A DNA stretch of 64,000 nt from NCBI RefSeq assembly GCF_000409775.1, contig NZ_KE332392.1, forward strand, positions 38,410 through 102,409. The letters are read 5' to 3'. Origin of the DNA: Litchfieldella anticariensis FP35 = DSM 16096. GTDB taxonomy: Bacteria; Pseudomonadota; Gammaproteobacteria; Pseudomonadales; Halomonadaceae. Position 1 is the stretch's first letter, and the number at the start of each line of letters is the position of its first letter. Below are positions 8,460 through 17,573 of this stretch, piece by piece. The notes under the pieces were generated by a model. That model was not told where the DNA came from. It searched no databases and saw nothing but the letters and a program-made list of their open reading frames with translations. The translations under genes were made by a program, and so were the position numbers.

Positions 8460-9745
8460 GCTCGCGACTTCCTCATGCATTGAGTGGTTTGGCCGCTGCC
8501 GGCCTACTGATGGCTGCCGGTCAGTCATCCGCCCAGGACCAGGTCGAACTGACCATGTACTACCCTATCGCGGTTGGCGGTGCCCTGACCGAAGTGATCG
8601 ACGGTCTGGTCACCGACTTCGAGGCCGAACATCCGGACATCTCGGTGGATGCCATCTACGCCGGCAATTACGACGACACCCGGGTGCGCGCGATGTCGGC
8701 CATCGAGGCCGGCGATATCCCGCAACTCTCGGTGATGTTCTCGATCGATCTCTACGAGCTCATCGAACAGGATGTCATCGTCCCCTTCGACGACCTGGTG
8801 CAGAGCGATGAAGAGCGGGCATGGCTCGACAGCTTCTATCCGGCCCTGATGGAGAACGGCCGGCTCGACGGCAAGACCTACGGCATTCCCTTCCAGCGCT
8901 CGACCATCGTCTTCTACTGGAACAAGGATGTTTTCGAAGCGGCTGGCCTCGACCCCGAACGCCCGCCGGAAACCTGGCAGGAAATGGCCGAGATGGGCGC
9001 CGCCGTTCGCGAGGCAAGCAATGGCGAGCAGTGGGGCGTGATGGTGCCCTCCACCGGTTACCCCTACTGGATGTTCCAGGCCTTTGCCTTCCAGAACGGC
9101 CATCGCCTGATGAGCGACGACGGTACCGAGGTCTATTTCGATGATCCGGCTGCCATCGAGGCGCTGGAATACTGGGTGTCGCTGGCCAACGAGCATAACG
9201 CCATGCCTGCCGGCGCCATCGAATGGGGCACTCTGCGCCAGAATTTCATCGAACAGTCCACGGCGATGATGTGGCACAGCACCGGCAACCTCACCGCCGT
9301 GCGCAACGAGGCCAATTTCGACTTCGGCGTGGCCATGTTGCCCATGAACACCCAACGCGGCAGCCCCACCGGCGGTGGCAACTTCTATATCTTCAAGGGT
9401 ACCAGCGACGAGGAACAGCGTGCCGCCATGACCTTCATCCGTTGGATGACGGCACCGGAACGTGCCGCGGCTTGGTCGATGGAAACCGGCTACATGGGCG
9501 TGAGTCCGGCCGCCTACGAAACCGAGGCGCTGAGCAATTACGTCGAGGAATTCCCACCGGCGGCAGTGGCTCGCGATCAACTCGAGCATGCCACCGCCGA
9601 ACTAGCCACCTACCAGGGCGGCCGGGTGCGGCGTGCGCTCGACAATGCCGTACAGGCGGCGCTGACCGGGCAGATGTCGCCCGAAGAAGCGCTGAAGCAG
9701 GCCCAGGCCGAGGCTGACGCCGCGCTGCGCCGTTATGCACGCTGA
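8456..9745 (+). CDS. Extracellular solute-binding protein (UgpB-like)
   Basis: A 429-residue periplasmic binding protein with an N-terminal signal peptide (cleavage likely after QSSA, about residue 23). The mature protein has the cluster B fold: YYPIAVGGALTEVIDGLV, then GIPFQRSTIVFYWNKDVFEAAGLDP and GGGNFYIFKG. The pattern is closest to UgpB, the glycerol-3-phosphate/glycerophosphodiester receptor, but no enzyme gene in the cluster tests that assignment. It overlaps the ATPase gene by 4 bp. The permease genes follow only after a 169-bp gap containing a palindromic repeat, which may set their relative expression. Confidence 0.88.
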   Translation: MSSRLPHALSGLAAAGLLMAAGQSSAQDQVELTMYYPIAVGGALTEVIDGLVTDFEAEHPDISVDAIYAGNYDDTRVRAMSAIEAGDIPQLSVMFSIDLYELIEQDVIVPFDDLVQSDEERAWLDSFYPALMENGRLDGKTYGIPFQRSTIVFYWNKDVFEAAGLDPERPPETWQEMAEMGAAVREASNGEQWGVMVPSTGYPYWMFQAFAFQNGHRLMSDDGTEVYFDDPAAIEALEYWVSLANEHNAMPAGAIEWGTLRQNFIEQSTAMMWHSTGNLTAVRNEANFDFGVAMLPMNTQRGSPTGGGNFYIFKGTSDEEQRAAMTFIRWMTAPERAAAWSMETGYMGVSPAAYETEALSNYVEEFPPAAVARDQLEHATAELATYQGGRVRRALDNAVQAALTGQMSPEEALKQAQAEADAALRRYAR

Positions 9746-9791
9746 CGCTGAAGGCGCTCAGTCGGGGTCTGGGTTAGACGCAAACAGCGGT

Positions 9792-9890
9792 GCCGGGGGC
9801 GAGAGTCAATGAGGAGGCGCTGTGAATCCCTCCTTGGACGCTACATTTGCCATCCATGGCAAATGACCTCCTCATTGACCTGCCCCCGGC
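9792..9890. repeat. Compound palindromic intergenic element (REP/BIME-like)
   Basis: An outer imperfect inverted repeat (9792-9817 against 9867-9890, both containing GTCAATGAGGAGG in one orientation) encloses a perfect 10-bp inverted repeat CATTTGCCAT/ATGGCAAATG (9844-9853, 9856-9865) with a 2-nt spacer. The element sits within the ABC operon, between the binding-protein and permease genes. That location suits a stabiliser of the upstream mRNA segment. Other genomic copies are expected but cannot be checked here. Confidence 0.7.
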
Positions 9891-9914
9891 TCAGCTCCAG
9901 GCAGGAGACGTGAC

Positions 9915-10802
9915 ATGGCGAAACGGACCTCCGATCGCCGCATGCAGGTCTACGGTGCGCTGTTGTTGCTGCCGGCAGCAGTGTTGCTGGGTACTTTCGC
10001 CTATCTGCCGACGGTCGCCACCCTGATCAACAGCCTGTTCCTGCCCGGTTTTCGCGGCTCGCCACCGGAATTCGTCGGACTCGAAAACTATGCACTGCTG
10101 ATCGAGGACCGTACCTTCTGGAAGGTGGCGCGCAACAACCTGATCTATGCGCTGGGCACCATTCCCACTGCAATCGCCCTGGCGCTGGGCATGGCATTGT
10201 TCGTCAATGGTCGGCTGCCGGGGCGAGGCCTGGTACGCATGGCCTATTTCACCCCGACCATTCTGCCAATGATCGCCGCGGCGAATATCTGGATGTTTTT
10301 CTACGCGCCGCAGATCGGCTTATTCAACAACCTGCTGGGTGCGTTGGGTGTCACCGGCCCCAACTGGCTGGGCGACCCCAGCGTGGCACTTACCTCAGTG
10401 ATCGCGATGGCCGTGTGGAAGGAAGCCGGTTTCTTCATGATCTTCTACCTGGCGGCGTTGCAGAGCATTCCGCCTGAGCTGGAGGAGGCCGCCAACCTGG
10501 AAGGCACCAGCCGCTGGAGTTTCTTCTGGCGGGTAACCTTCCCGCTGTTGATGCCGACCACACTGTTCGTGCTGATCAATGCACTGATCAATGCGGTACG
10601 AGTGGTCGATCACCTGTTCATTCTCACCAAGGGCGGGCCCAACAACGCCACCAATCTATTGCTCTATTACGTCTACGAGAACGCCTTCTCGTTCTTCGAC
10701 CGCACCTACGCCGCGACCATCACTGTGATCATACTGCTGGTGCTCGCCGTGGTGGCCACTGTGAAGTTCACCGTGCTCGATCGACGCACGCACTATCAGT
10801 GA
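9915..10802 (+). CDS. ABC importer permease 1 (UgpA/MalF type)
   Basis: A 295-residue inner-membrane permease with six predicted transmembrane segments and the coupling-helix EAA loop ELEEAANLEGTSRWSFFWRVTFPLLMP at about residues 190-216. It pairs with the next gene as a heterodimeric CUT1-type channel. The ATG at 9915 follows AGGAGACGTGAC. It lies downstream of a palindromic repeat that separates it from the binding-protein gene. Confidence 0.9.
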   Translation: MAKRTSDRRMQVYGALLLLPAAVLLGTFAYLPTVATLINSLFLPGFRGSPPEFVGLENYALLIEDRTFWKVARNNLIYALGTIPTAIALALGMALFVNGRLPGRGLVRMAYFTPTILPMIAAANIWMFFYAPQIGLFNNLLGALGVTGPNWLGDPSVALTSVIAMAVWKEAGFFMIFYLAALQSIPPELEEAANLEGTSRWSFFWRVTFPLLMPTTLFVLINALINAVRVVDHLFILTKGGPNNATNLLLYYVYENAFSFFDRTYAATITVIILLVLAVVATVKFTVLDRRTHYQ

Positions 10803-10821
10803 ATTCAGCAAGGACCAGGCC

Positions 10822-11673
10822 ATGACCACGCCAACTGCCGCCGCACCCACGACGCCATCACGTCGCCTGGTTCGTGTTCCAAGCCTGGAGACCACTGCTG
10901 CGTGGCTGTTGGCGATTGTCTGGATATTCCCACTGCTATATGCCCTATGGGCAGCCTTCCATCCGCTGGCGTTCATGGTGCGCTTCGATCTGCTGGCACC
11001 GCTGACACTGGATAACTTCACCAATGCCTGGAACCAGGCCCCATTCGAGCGCTACTACCTGAATACCTTCCTGCTGGTTACTGGTATCGTCGCCGCCCAG
11101 TTCGTGGTCTGCACCCTGGCTGGCTTCGCCTTCGCACGCTTCCCGATCCCCGGCAAGGATACGCTGTTCATGCTGGTGTTGATTCAGCTATTCGTGTTTC
11201 CCGAAGTGCTGATCGTCGAGAATTATCGCATCGCCAGCGGCTTGGGGTTGGTCGACACCATCACCGGCATCGGCTTGCCCTATGTGGCCAGTGCCTTCGG
11301 TATCTTCCTATTGCGCCAGACCTTCAAGACCATTCCCCGCGAACTGGAAGACGCCGCCCGTGTGGAAGGCTGCGGTTGGATGGCGGTGCTACTCAAGGTC
11401 TACGTGCCGCTCGCCAAGCCCACCTACCTGGCCTATGGTCTAGTGTCGATCAGCCACCACTGGAACAACTTCCTGTGGCCGCTGGTGGTCACCAACTCGG
11501 TGGAAAGCCGCCCGCTGACGGTAGGGTTGGGGATTTTCTCGGCACCGGAAACCGGCGTCAACTGGGCCACCATCAGCGCCGCCACCCTGCTCAGCATTGC
11601 CCCATTACTTGTTGCCTTCCTGCTGTTCCAACGCCAGTTCGTGCAGTCATTCCTGCGAGCAGGGATTCGCTGA
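10822..11673 (+). CDS. ABC importer permease 2 (UgpE/MalG type)
   Basis: A 283-residue permease with six hydrophobic segments and the EAA loop ELEDAARVEGCGWMAVLLKVYVPLAKP; it ends in QRQFVQSFLRAGIR, the usual family tail. It lies 19 bp after permease 1 and closes the four-gene importer (ATPase, receptor, two permeases). The N-terminal 15 residues are rich in Ala, Thr and Pro and precede the first membrane helix. No substrate-specific enzyme is attached to the operon. Confidence 0.9.
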   Translation: MTTPTAAAPTTPSRRLVRVPSLETTAAWLLAIVWIFPLLYALWAAFHPLAFMVRFDLLAPLTLDNFTNAWNQAPFERYYLNTFLLVTGIVAAQFVVCTLAGFAFARFPIPGKDTLFMLVLIQLFVFPEVLIVENYRIASGLGLVDTITGIGLPYVASAFGIFLLRQTFKTIPRELEDAARVEGCGWMAVLLKVYVPLAKPTYLAYGLVSISHHWNNFLWPLVVTNSVESRPLTVGLGIFSAPETGVNWATISAATLLSIAPLLVAFLLFQRQFVQSFLRAGIR

Positions 11674-11787
11674 ATCCGCTCGAGTCAGCCGATTCATGGA
11701 AGATCACCAAGAATGGCTCCTGGCTGTCGATTCCAGACTGGCCTGTTCGACAAGGAAGTGAACAACCCCACCAGCGGAGCGACGACC

Positions 11788-12240
11788 ATGCGATTCATGA
11801 TCATTGTGAAGGCAAGCCAGGACTCGGAAGCCGGCAAGATGCCGAGCCATGAGTTACTGGAGGCAATGGGCAAGTACAACGAGGAACTGGTCAAGGCCGG
11901 CATCCTTCTCAGCGGCGAAGGGCTGCAGCCGAGCAGCAAGGGCGCGCGGGTACGCTTCTCGGGCGACCAGCACACCGTCATCGACGGCCCATTCCCCGAG
12001 ACCAAGGAGTTGATTGCCGGCTTCTGGCTGTGGCAGGTGAAATCGAAGGAAGAGGCCATCGAGTGGGTCAAGCGTTGCCCCAACCCGATGCCTGGCACTG
12101 AAGCCGAGATAGAGATTCGCCAGGTATTCGAGGATGAAGATTTCGGAGAGGAGTTCACGCCGGAGTTGCGCGAACAGGAAGAGCGTTGGCGTGCCCAGGC
12201 CGCTCAGAACGCTGAAGAAGCGAACCGCAAACCCCAATGA
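11788..12240 (+). CDS. YCII-related (DGPF-type) protein
   Basis: A 150-residue protein starting MRFMIIVKAS, with the YCII/DGPF fold: VIDGPFPETKELIAGFWLWQV matches the DGPF motif (residues about 71-75) and is followed by a ferredoxin-like second half. Family members occur near sigma factors and in small-molecule metabolism; activity is mostly unknown. The C-terminus is an unusual charged helix rich in Glu, Gln and Ala, possibly a coiled coil. I chose ATG 11788 because GGAG lies 8 nt upstream and homology starts there; 25 further upstream codons are open but unconvincing. Confidence 0.8.
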   Translation: MRFMIIVKASQDSEAGKMPSHELLEAMGKYNEELVKAGILLSGEGLQPSSKGARVRFSGDQHTVIDGPFPETKELIAGFWLWQVKSKEEAIEWVKRCPNPMPGTEAEIEIRQVFEDEDFGEEFTPELREQEERWRAQAAQNAEEANRKPQ

Positions 12241-12313
12241 CCTGGCAAGCTTCCTATGCTGGCCTCGTTGCTGATAGACGTGGCCAGCGCCTTCGGCATC
12301 TTGGAGGATCAAA

Positions 12314-12943
12314 ATGAAACTGTATGGATTTGGTCCCACCCGCTCGCTTCGTGTCCTTTGGGGATTGGGAGAGCTTGGTGCAGAATTCGAGTTTGTGTCG
12401 GTCAACCTGGTAGAAGGGGAGCACCTTCATCCAGAGTTTCTTCGCCTCAATCCTGCCGGCAAGGTCCCGGTATTGGTTGATGGTGACCTCGTGCTCACCG
12501 AGTCGGCGGCGATCGTTCTGTATCTGGCGGAAAAATATCCTGCCAAAGGATTGCTGCCTAGCGATATCAAGGAACGGGCACAGGTATATCGCTGGGTAAT
12601 GTTTGCGGTGACCGAGCTGGAACAGCCCCTGTGGCGGATTGCTAAACATACGATGTTATATCCAGAAGAAAAGCGTTTGCCCGCTGATATCGCGCTCGCA
12701 AGACAGGATTTCGTGGATATGGTCTCTGTGCTGGATCGACATATGGATGGGCGGCAATTCATCATAGGCGATGACATCACAGTCGCCGATTGTGTGACTG
12801 CCTATCTCATGGATTGGGCAAATGAGCTAGATTTTCTCAGCGACCTTCCACAACTTCGCGCGTATCTGCAACGCATGTATGCACGTCCCAGCGCACCCCC
12901 ACGTATCGCAGAGGCGTTCAGGGAGGTTTCGAAGAGTCCGTAA
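12314..12943 (+). CDS. Glutathione S-transferase
   Basis: A 209-residue two-domain GST. The thioredoxin-like N-domain (MKLYGFGPTRSLRVLW) has the cis-Pro segment GKVPVLVDGDL and the gamma-glutamyl-binding TESAAIVLYLAEKYP. The all-helical C-domain ends near ADCVTAYLMDW. The Ser or Thr after FGPTRS is the probable thiol-activating residue. It has a strong Shine-Dalgarno (GGAGGATCAAA). Codon use looks somewhat more A/T-rich than neighbouring genes, an eye estimate only. The substrate is unknown; GSTs of this type detoxify electrophiles. Confidence 0.88.
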   Translation: MKLYGFGPTRSLRVLWGLGELGAEFEFVSVNLVEGEHLHPEFLRLNPAGKVPVLVDGDLVLTESAAIVLYLAEKYPAKGLLPSDIKERAQVYRWVMFAVTELEQPLWRIAKHTMLYPEEKRLPADIALARQDFVDMVSVLDRHMDGRQFIIGDDITVADCVTAYLMDWANELDFLSDLPQLRAYLQRMYARPSAPPRIAEAFREVSKSP

Positions 12944-13386
12944 GTCCTGTGAAGCAGGCGTCTTGCCCCCGAGGGGGCTTCATAAAGATGCGGTTTATGT
13001 TGTCTATGCGTTGAAATTGCGTATTAAGGGAAAAGCCAGCAGGGGCGAGGACCAATGCCCGTCGTTCGATGGCGGTAAACAGCGAAGCTATGCTGGTGGT
13101 GAGGATCGCGTCCGAACACCGGCTGGCCGTTAGGGTCTGGGCCGGACATGCCATGGAGAAGGATGGCGGCGCGATCCTCACCAGTTTCAGTTAGTACCTG
13201 GTCGTTGAGGATGGTAAGCGTCATACGTCGAGCACCACACAATTCCTGCATACAAAAGGATACAATTGCGTAACAATATGCAATAGGAGCAGGGAGGTTC
13301 GAAGGGAACGACCGAGCAGGGAAACTCAATGTAGCAAGGAGGCACGAACAGGGGGTTCGTGGTGACTTGTGCAGGGAATAGCTCTC
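12944..13386. other. Region without a convincing gene
   Basis: About 440 bp between the GST and a terminator hairpin. On the minus strand short frames (ATG near 13224 running to 13024, and an adjoining frame down to about 12960) give plausible-looking peptide segments that would join only with a frameshift near 13110. I do not recognise a family. They may be the remains of a decayed gene. The stretch 13250-13285 is A/T-rich and promoter-like. Confidence 0.4.
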
Positions 13387-13419
13387 AAAGCCCGGCCGGT
13401 GGTATGACGGTCGGGCTTT
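13387..13419. terminator. Bidirectional intrinsic terminator candidate
   Basis: AAAGCCCGGCCG (13387-13398) pairs with CGGTCGGGCTTT (13408-13419), with one G-T mismatch and a 9-nt loop. A-rich and T-rich ends flank the stem. It lies between the GST region and the convergent VOC gene. Confidence 0.65.
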
Positions 13420-13439
13420 CTCGTTAGAGAAACACTAAA

Positions 13440-13883
13440 TCACTTGGCAAACAGCATTGAAATATTGGCGAAGGCCTTGATCTCCAGTGCGTTGCCGGAG
13501 GGATCGGAGAAAAACATCGTGGATTGTTCACCGGGCTGTCCCTTGAAGCGGGTGTATGGCTCGATGATGAACTCGATGCCTTGGGCCTGCAGCCGGCTGG
13601 CGATTGCTTCCCACTCGTCCACCGGGAGTACGATACCGAAATGGCGCACCGGCACATCGTGTCCGTCGACAGCGTTACGTTCGGCAAGGCCGGTTTCAGC
13701 GGGCGCCAGGTGCGCAACGATCTGGTGACCGTAGAAGTTGAAGTCGACCCAGTCGTCCGAGCTGCGCCCTTCGGGACAGCCAAGGATTTCACCGTAGAAC
13801 TTACGTGCCAAGGTGAGATCGTGCACCGGAAACGCGAGATGGAAAGGGGACATCATAGCGGGATTCGTGGTGGGAACCTGCAT
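13440..13883 (-). CDS. VOC-family (glyoxalase/dioxygenase fold) protein
   Basis: A 147-residue single-module pair of beta-alpha-beta-beta-beta units. [22 protein letters not shown] opens the first half. The second has VRHFGIVL, then [16 protein letters not shown], which supplies the usual metal-binding Glu. Members include glyoxalase I, fosfomycin-resistance enzymes and extradiol dioxygenases; this one is shorter and its reaction is unassigned. The ATG at 13883 is preceded by TAGGAG at 8 nt, which decides the start over a longer frame. The gene stands alone between terminator-like hairpins and the chaC-like gene. Confidence 0.82.
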   Translation of the reverse strand: MQVPTTNPAMMSPFHLAFPVHDLTLARKFYGEILGCPEGRSSDDWVDFNFYGHQIVAHLAPAETGLAERNAVDGHDVPVRHFGIVLPVDEWEAIASRLQAQGIEFIIEPYTRFKGQPGEQSTMFFSDPSGNALEIKAFANISMLFAK

Positions 13884-14005
13884 GGCGGCGCTCCTACGAG
13901 TTGAGAGAATGACTGCCATGATAGGGAGACTCGACAAAAATAAAAATCCATATTGCTTAGTGCCGCCTATAGCGCCCTGGGGCAGTAGGCCGGGACTCAT
14001 TCCCT

Positions 14006-14572
14006 CTATGGCGGGCAACGACGCACCCGCTCCGCCAACTCGAATACGTGCCGATCCTCGGCGCCTAGCCCCTCGAGCGAGGTGGCCAGGTTCAACAGGT
14101 AGTCGCGGTTGGGGCCGCTGGGGCCGTGGGCGCTGGCGATTTGCTCCGCCATGGCATTGAGCGGTGCTTCACCGAGGAAGGCGGCGTTGTCTTCGGTGGC
14201 GATGTAGACCAGCCCTTCGGTGTGGCTGCCGTCGGTGAAATGTAGTGTCACGATCTCACGCAGGTAGCCGTTCTTCTCGCGAATATCCAGCGGACGCAGG
14301 GTCTCGGCATCAATGCGATAGGCCATGCCCTGGCAGATGGCGTCGGGTTCGTTAACCAGCGTGACGACGCGCCCAGGCGCTTTCGGCGTACCGCGGTGGT
14401 CATGCGAGCCTTGCCAGAAACGCCGTGCCCAGCCGCAAATGTGGGCGGGGTGGCGCTCATGGTAAGGAAACTCGGCCTTCCAGATCAGCGAGCCATAGCC
14501 GAATAGCCAGAGTTCGGCCTGGTCGTCGAAGGGCATGCGCTGTTGGTTGATATGTGTGGTATCGAGTGTCAT
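14006..14572 (-). CDS. chaC: ChaC-like gamma-glutamylcyclotransferase
   Basis: A 188-residue protein of the ChaC family that would cleave glutathione to 5-oxoproline and Cys-Gly in the cytoplasm. It shows the substrate-binding [14 protein letters not shown] near the N-terminus, [16 protein letters not shown], and the catalytic-Glu region HTEGLVYIA. The size fits bacterial ChaC. It is monocistronic on the minus strand. An alternative start is the internal Met 12 codons downstream (MPFDDQ). Confidence 0.86.
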   Translation of the reverse strand: MTLDTTHINQQRMPFDDQAELWLFGYGSLIWKAEFPYHERHPAHICGWARRFWQGSHDHRGTPKAPGRVVTLVNEPDAICQGMAYRIDAETLRPLDIREKNGYLREIVTLHFTDGSHTEGLVYIATEDNAAFLGEAPLNAMAEQIASAHGPSGPNRDYLLNLATSLEGLGAEDRHVFELAERVRRCPP

Positions 14573-14646
14573 GTCGCCAACATTATTGGGACTTTGCCGC
14601 CATTCTCAAGCATTTATTCAGTTGCATGCCCTGCGGGGAAAGAAAA

Positions 14647-14670
14647 CCTATGTCTCCATGGAGACATAGG
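14647..14670 (-). terminator. Perfect 24-bp palindrome, terminator of the LysR locus
   Basis: CCTATGTCTCCA (14647-14658) and its exact complement form a loop-minimal hairpin. On the minus strand the stem runs into GGTTTTCT, the layout of an intrinsic terminator for the broken LysR gene that ends 19 bp upstream. On the plus strand a run of T also follows after one C. Confidence 0.75.
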
Positions 14671-14688
14671 CTTTTGTACGGTCTCCAG

Positions 14689-15616
14689 TCAGCCCTCAAG
14701 TGCCATGAATTTGTGCAATTCCAAGTCGGGGTAGCGTTTCGAAACACTGCGACAGTCGCTACGCGTTTCTTCGATGATCCAGTCGCGCACTTCCGTGGCT
14801 GCAGGGCTTAGTGGTTTTTTGCGCGAGTGGATCAGGTGGCATAGACGTTCGGTAGCGATAGCCATGGGAGTGGCGGGGACCAGCGAGCCGACCGACCGCG
14901 ACGCCTTGCCCCAACAACGCCGCTTGCAGGACCACGGCATAATCGGAAAAGACCAGCGAATGTGCCGTGCCATGTGTTTCTTGATGGAACTGGGGAAAGT
15001 GCTCGAACCAATTGATTCGGCTGTCACTCAAGCTGATCAGGGTGGTCGTGTTCTCGCTGGTCGTTTCTTGCAGGTGTTGTTCACGGTACGCAGGGCTACA
15101 TACGGGCAGTAATATTTCGGGGAGTATGAGAGCCGCCTGATGATGGACATCTTCACCGCTCACGAAGCGTACCCCCAGATCGACATCGTCCACCGAGCCT
15201 TTGACGGAGCCGGAAATCAGCTGAAAACGCAGGTCAAGGGACGGAAACTGTTCCTGTAGTTTATGCATGCGTGGCATCAGCCAATGCGTCGTGAAGGCGG
15301 TGGAAACGGAGAGTGTCACGGTCTCCAATCCCGTGCTGCGCGCACGAATCTCCTGAATTGCCGCTTCGATATTGCGAAAGCCATCCACCACACCCTGATA
15401 CAGGATTTCGCCATTTTCCGTCAGTACGGTGCCTGCTGGCGTACGCACGAATAGCTTCGCTTCCAGATACTCCTCCAGAAGCGAGAGCATGCGGCTGACC
15501 GCCGGTTGGGTGACGCCCAACTCGGCAGCTGCCTTGGTGAAATTGCCACAGCGAGCGGCTGACTCGAAGACGAAGAGTGCGTTGGCGCTGGGTAATTGTC
15601 GGCGTAAGGTCGGCAT
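14689..15616 (-). pseudogene. LysR-family regulator (GcvA-like) with a 4-bp frameshift
   Basis: The N-terminal 240 or so residues are an intact LysR protein (HTH: NFTKAAAELGVTQPAVSRML). At 14888-14898 the plus strand reads CCGACCGACCG. Removing one CCGA copy joins ...LLGQGVAVG directly to SLVPATPMAIATERLCHLIH and continues to a TGA at 14689-14691, giving 307 residues, the family norm. As read, the frame instead yields a scrambled 40-residue tail ending at 14759. The gene is divergent from the Pot-type ABC and amine-oxidase operon and is its obvious candidate regulator. The DNA-binding domain is untouched. Sequencing error is an alternative. Confidence 0.85.
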
Positions 15617-15723
15617 AACTTCACGTTATGACAGTTCCAAGAATTTTGCAATTGCCCCGCATTCACCAATCTGCTGTACTCGGTTGCAACTCACGAATTC
15701 ATAAGTATAAGACGAGGAATTTC

Positions 15724-16833
15724 ATGAGCGAATACGAAAATGTCGGTGTGTCCATACGTTCGGTCAGCAAGCGTTATGGCAACACCCTAGCCTTGGATGA
15801 CATAACCTTAGATATTGAGCCGGGTGAGTTTGTCTCGCTGCTGGGACCATCGGGCTCGGGCAAGACCACTTTGCTTGGCGCCTTGGGCGGTTTTGTGATG
15901 CCGTCGTCAGGGTCGGTATGGATCGGCGATCAGGACGTGACCTACATGCCGCCCCACAAGCGCAATATAGGTGTGGTCTTCCAGAGTTATGCACTCTTCC
16001 CCCACATGACCGTTGGCGAGAACGTGGCGTTTCCGCTGCGCGCCCGACGCTTGCCCAAGTCCACCTGGCCAGAACGGGTGCGCCAGGCGCTGGCAATGGT
16101 AGAGCTGGAGGGCTACCAGGACCGAGGCATCTCCCAACTTTCGGGCGGCCAGCGCCAGCGAGTGGCACTGGCTCGTGCCATGGTCTTCGAGCCACGCCTG
16201 ATTCTCATGGATGAGCCCTTGTCGGCGCTGGACAAGCAGCTTCGCGAAACGATGCAGATCGAGCTGCGCCAACTGCACCGCAAGCTTGGCGCGACGATCG
16301 TCTATGTTACCCACGACCAGCGCGAAGCACTGACCATGAGCGACCGGGTGGCCATCCTCAAGGACGGCAAGCTGGTACAGATCGGTGCTCCCGAGACACT
16401 GCACAACGATCCCAAGGACTCCTTCGTGGCGAGCTTCATCGGTGACTCCACCCTGTTGCCGGTGACCCGGGTCGATGCCCACAGCGTCAAGCTAGGCAAG
16501 TTCACCCTGCACTCGGCCAGGCCTGTGTCCACGCACCCGGAGCTGCTTCTGGCAGTACAGACCGAGAAGCTGTTGATCGATGACGAGCGGCATGAGGCCG
16601 GCGTCAATCGCCTGAATTGCCGTGTCCGCGAGGTGGTGTATCAGGGCGACAGCTTGAGGCTGTTCCTCGAGTTGGAGGACGGAACCCACATCAGCTTGCG
16701 CCAGCCTAGCCATCACCTGGGCCAGCAGAAGATTCCACCGATCGGCGAAAGCCTGACAGTGGTCCTGCATCCGGAGGACACCATCATCGTGCCCCGCGCC
16801 GGATGCCAATACCCGGCGGCCAACGTCGCCTGA
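15724..16833 (+). CDS. Spermidine/putrescine-type ABC ATP-binding protein (PotA-like)
   Basis: A 369-residue ATPase with Walker A GPSGSGKTT (41-49), Q-loop VFQSYALFPHM, signature LSGGQRQRVALARAMV, Walker B LILMDEPLSALD and a C-terminal TOBE domain. It is the first gene of a long operon with HAD, amine oxidase, receptor and two permeases. It should energise uptake of the compound degraded by the neighbouring enzymes. ATG 15724 is preceded by GAGGAA; the 32 upstream in-frame codons are not conserved-looking. The intergenic space to the divergent LysR is 107 bp and should carry both promoters. Confidence 0.9.
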   Translation: MSEYENVGVSIRSVSKRYGNTLALDDITLDIEPGEFVSLLGPSGSGKTTLLGALGGFVMPSSGSVWIGDQDVTYMPPHKRNIGVVFQSYALFPHMTVGENVAFPLRARRLPKSTWPERVRQALAMVELEGYQDRGISQLSGGQRQRVALARAMVFEPRLILMDEPLSALDKQLRETMQIELRQLHRKLGATIVYVTHDQREALTMSDRVAILKDGKLVQIGAPETLHNDPKDSFVASFIGDSTLLPVTRVDAHSVKLGKFTLHSARPVSTHPELLLAVQTEKLLIDDERHEAGVNRLNCRVREVVYQGDSLRLFLELEDGTHISLRQPSHHLGQQKIPPIGESLTVVLHPEDTIIVPRAGCQYPAANVA

Positions 16834-16873
16834 CATCACCTCGAAGCACAAGAAACAGGAGTCATTGACGATC

Positions 16874-17572
16874 ATGGATCTTTCCAATTTCAAGGTTCTG
16901 ACGTTCGACGTCGTGGGTACGCTGATCGATTTCGAAACAGGTGTGCTGGAAGCGGTCCGTCGCATCGGTGGAAACGCTGCCCAGGACTTGAGCGACACGA
17001 CCATTTTCGATGCCTATAAGCGGGGACGCGATCGTTTCCCAGGACGCTCGAGCAGTGCCATGGCGAATGTCTACCGTTCGCTGGCCGAGGAGTTGCAGCT
17101 GCCTGCCGATACGGATTCAGCGGAGGCCTTCCAGATGGCGGTATTCCGTTGGCCGGCGTTTGAGGATTCGGTGGCAGCGCTCAAGCGCCTGCGCAAGCAC
17201 TTCCGGTTAGTGGCCATGACCAATGCCGATCGCACCGCCTTTACCTGCTATTCACACACGCTCGAAGACCCGTTCGACGACAGCGTGACCTGCGACGATA
17301 CCGGGGTAGCCAAGCCTAACCCGCAGTTCTTCGCTTACAACCGTGGCCGTCAGGCAGCCAATGGCTACAAGTTCTCGGAAATCCTGCATGTCGCGCAAAG
17401 CCAATATCACGACATCGGCATCGCCAAGGAACTGGGCTACACCACCTGCTGGATCGAGAGGCGTCAGGGACTGCAGGGCTTTGGCGGTACGCCCGAGCCG
17501 AAGCAGATGACCAAGCCGGACTTCCACTTCCCCACGCTCAAGGCTTTGGCCGACGCCGTGGAGGGTGTGTGA
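16874..17572 (+). CDS. HAD-superfamily hydrolase (haloacid dehalogenase type II-like)
   Basis: A 232-residue HAD hydrolase. Motif I is FDVVGTLIDFE with the nucleophile Asp and the Thr; motif II is MTNADR; motif III Lys is in GVAKPNPQFF; motif IV is QSQYHDIGIAKELG. The layout is that of type II dehalogenase-like proteins, but Asn-Ala replaces the usual Ser-Asn-Gly of motif II, so phosphatase or another hydrolytic role is as likely as dehalogenation. It sits between the ATPase and the FAD oxidase, an arrangement that ties it to the imported substrate. ATG 16874 is preferred over TTG 16865, which is only 3 nt from AGGAG. Confidence 0.82.
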   Translation: MDLSNFKVLTFDVVGTLIDFETGVLEAVRRIGGNAAQDLSDTTIFDAYKRGRDRFPGRSSSAMANVYRSLAEELQLPADTDSAEAFQMAVFRWPAFEDSVAALKRLRKHFRLVAMTNADRTAFTCYSHTLEDPFDDSVTCDDTGVAKPNPQFFAYNRGRQAANGYKFSEILHVAQSQYHDIGIAKELGYTTCWIERRQGLQGFGGTPEPKQMTKPDFHFPTLKALADAVEGV

Positions 17573-17573
17573 C

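Noticed and set aside
8525..9589. 354-codon minus-strand frame over the UgpB-like gene
   Set aside because: Antisense shadow without a signal peptide or motifs.
10800..10807. A fourth TGAATTCA in the window
   Set aside because: It spans the stop codon of a permease gene and has G/C-rich flanks unlike sites A-C; treated as chance.
16865..16873. TTG start for the HAD hydrolase
   Set aside because: Only 3 nt from AGGAG; the ATG at 16874 fits better despite 12-nt spacing.
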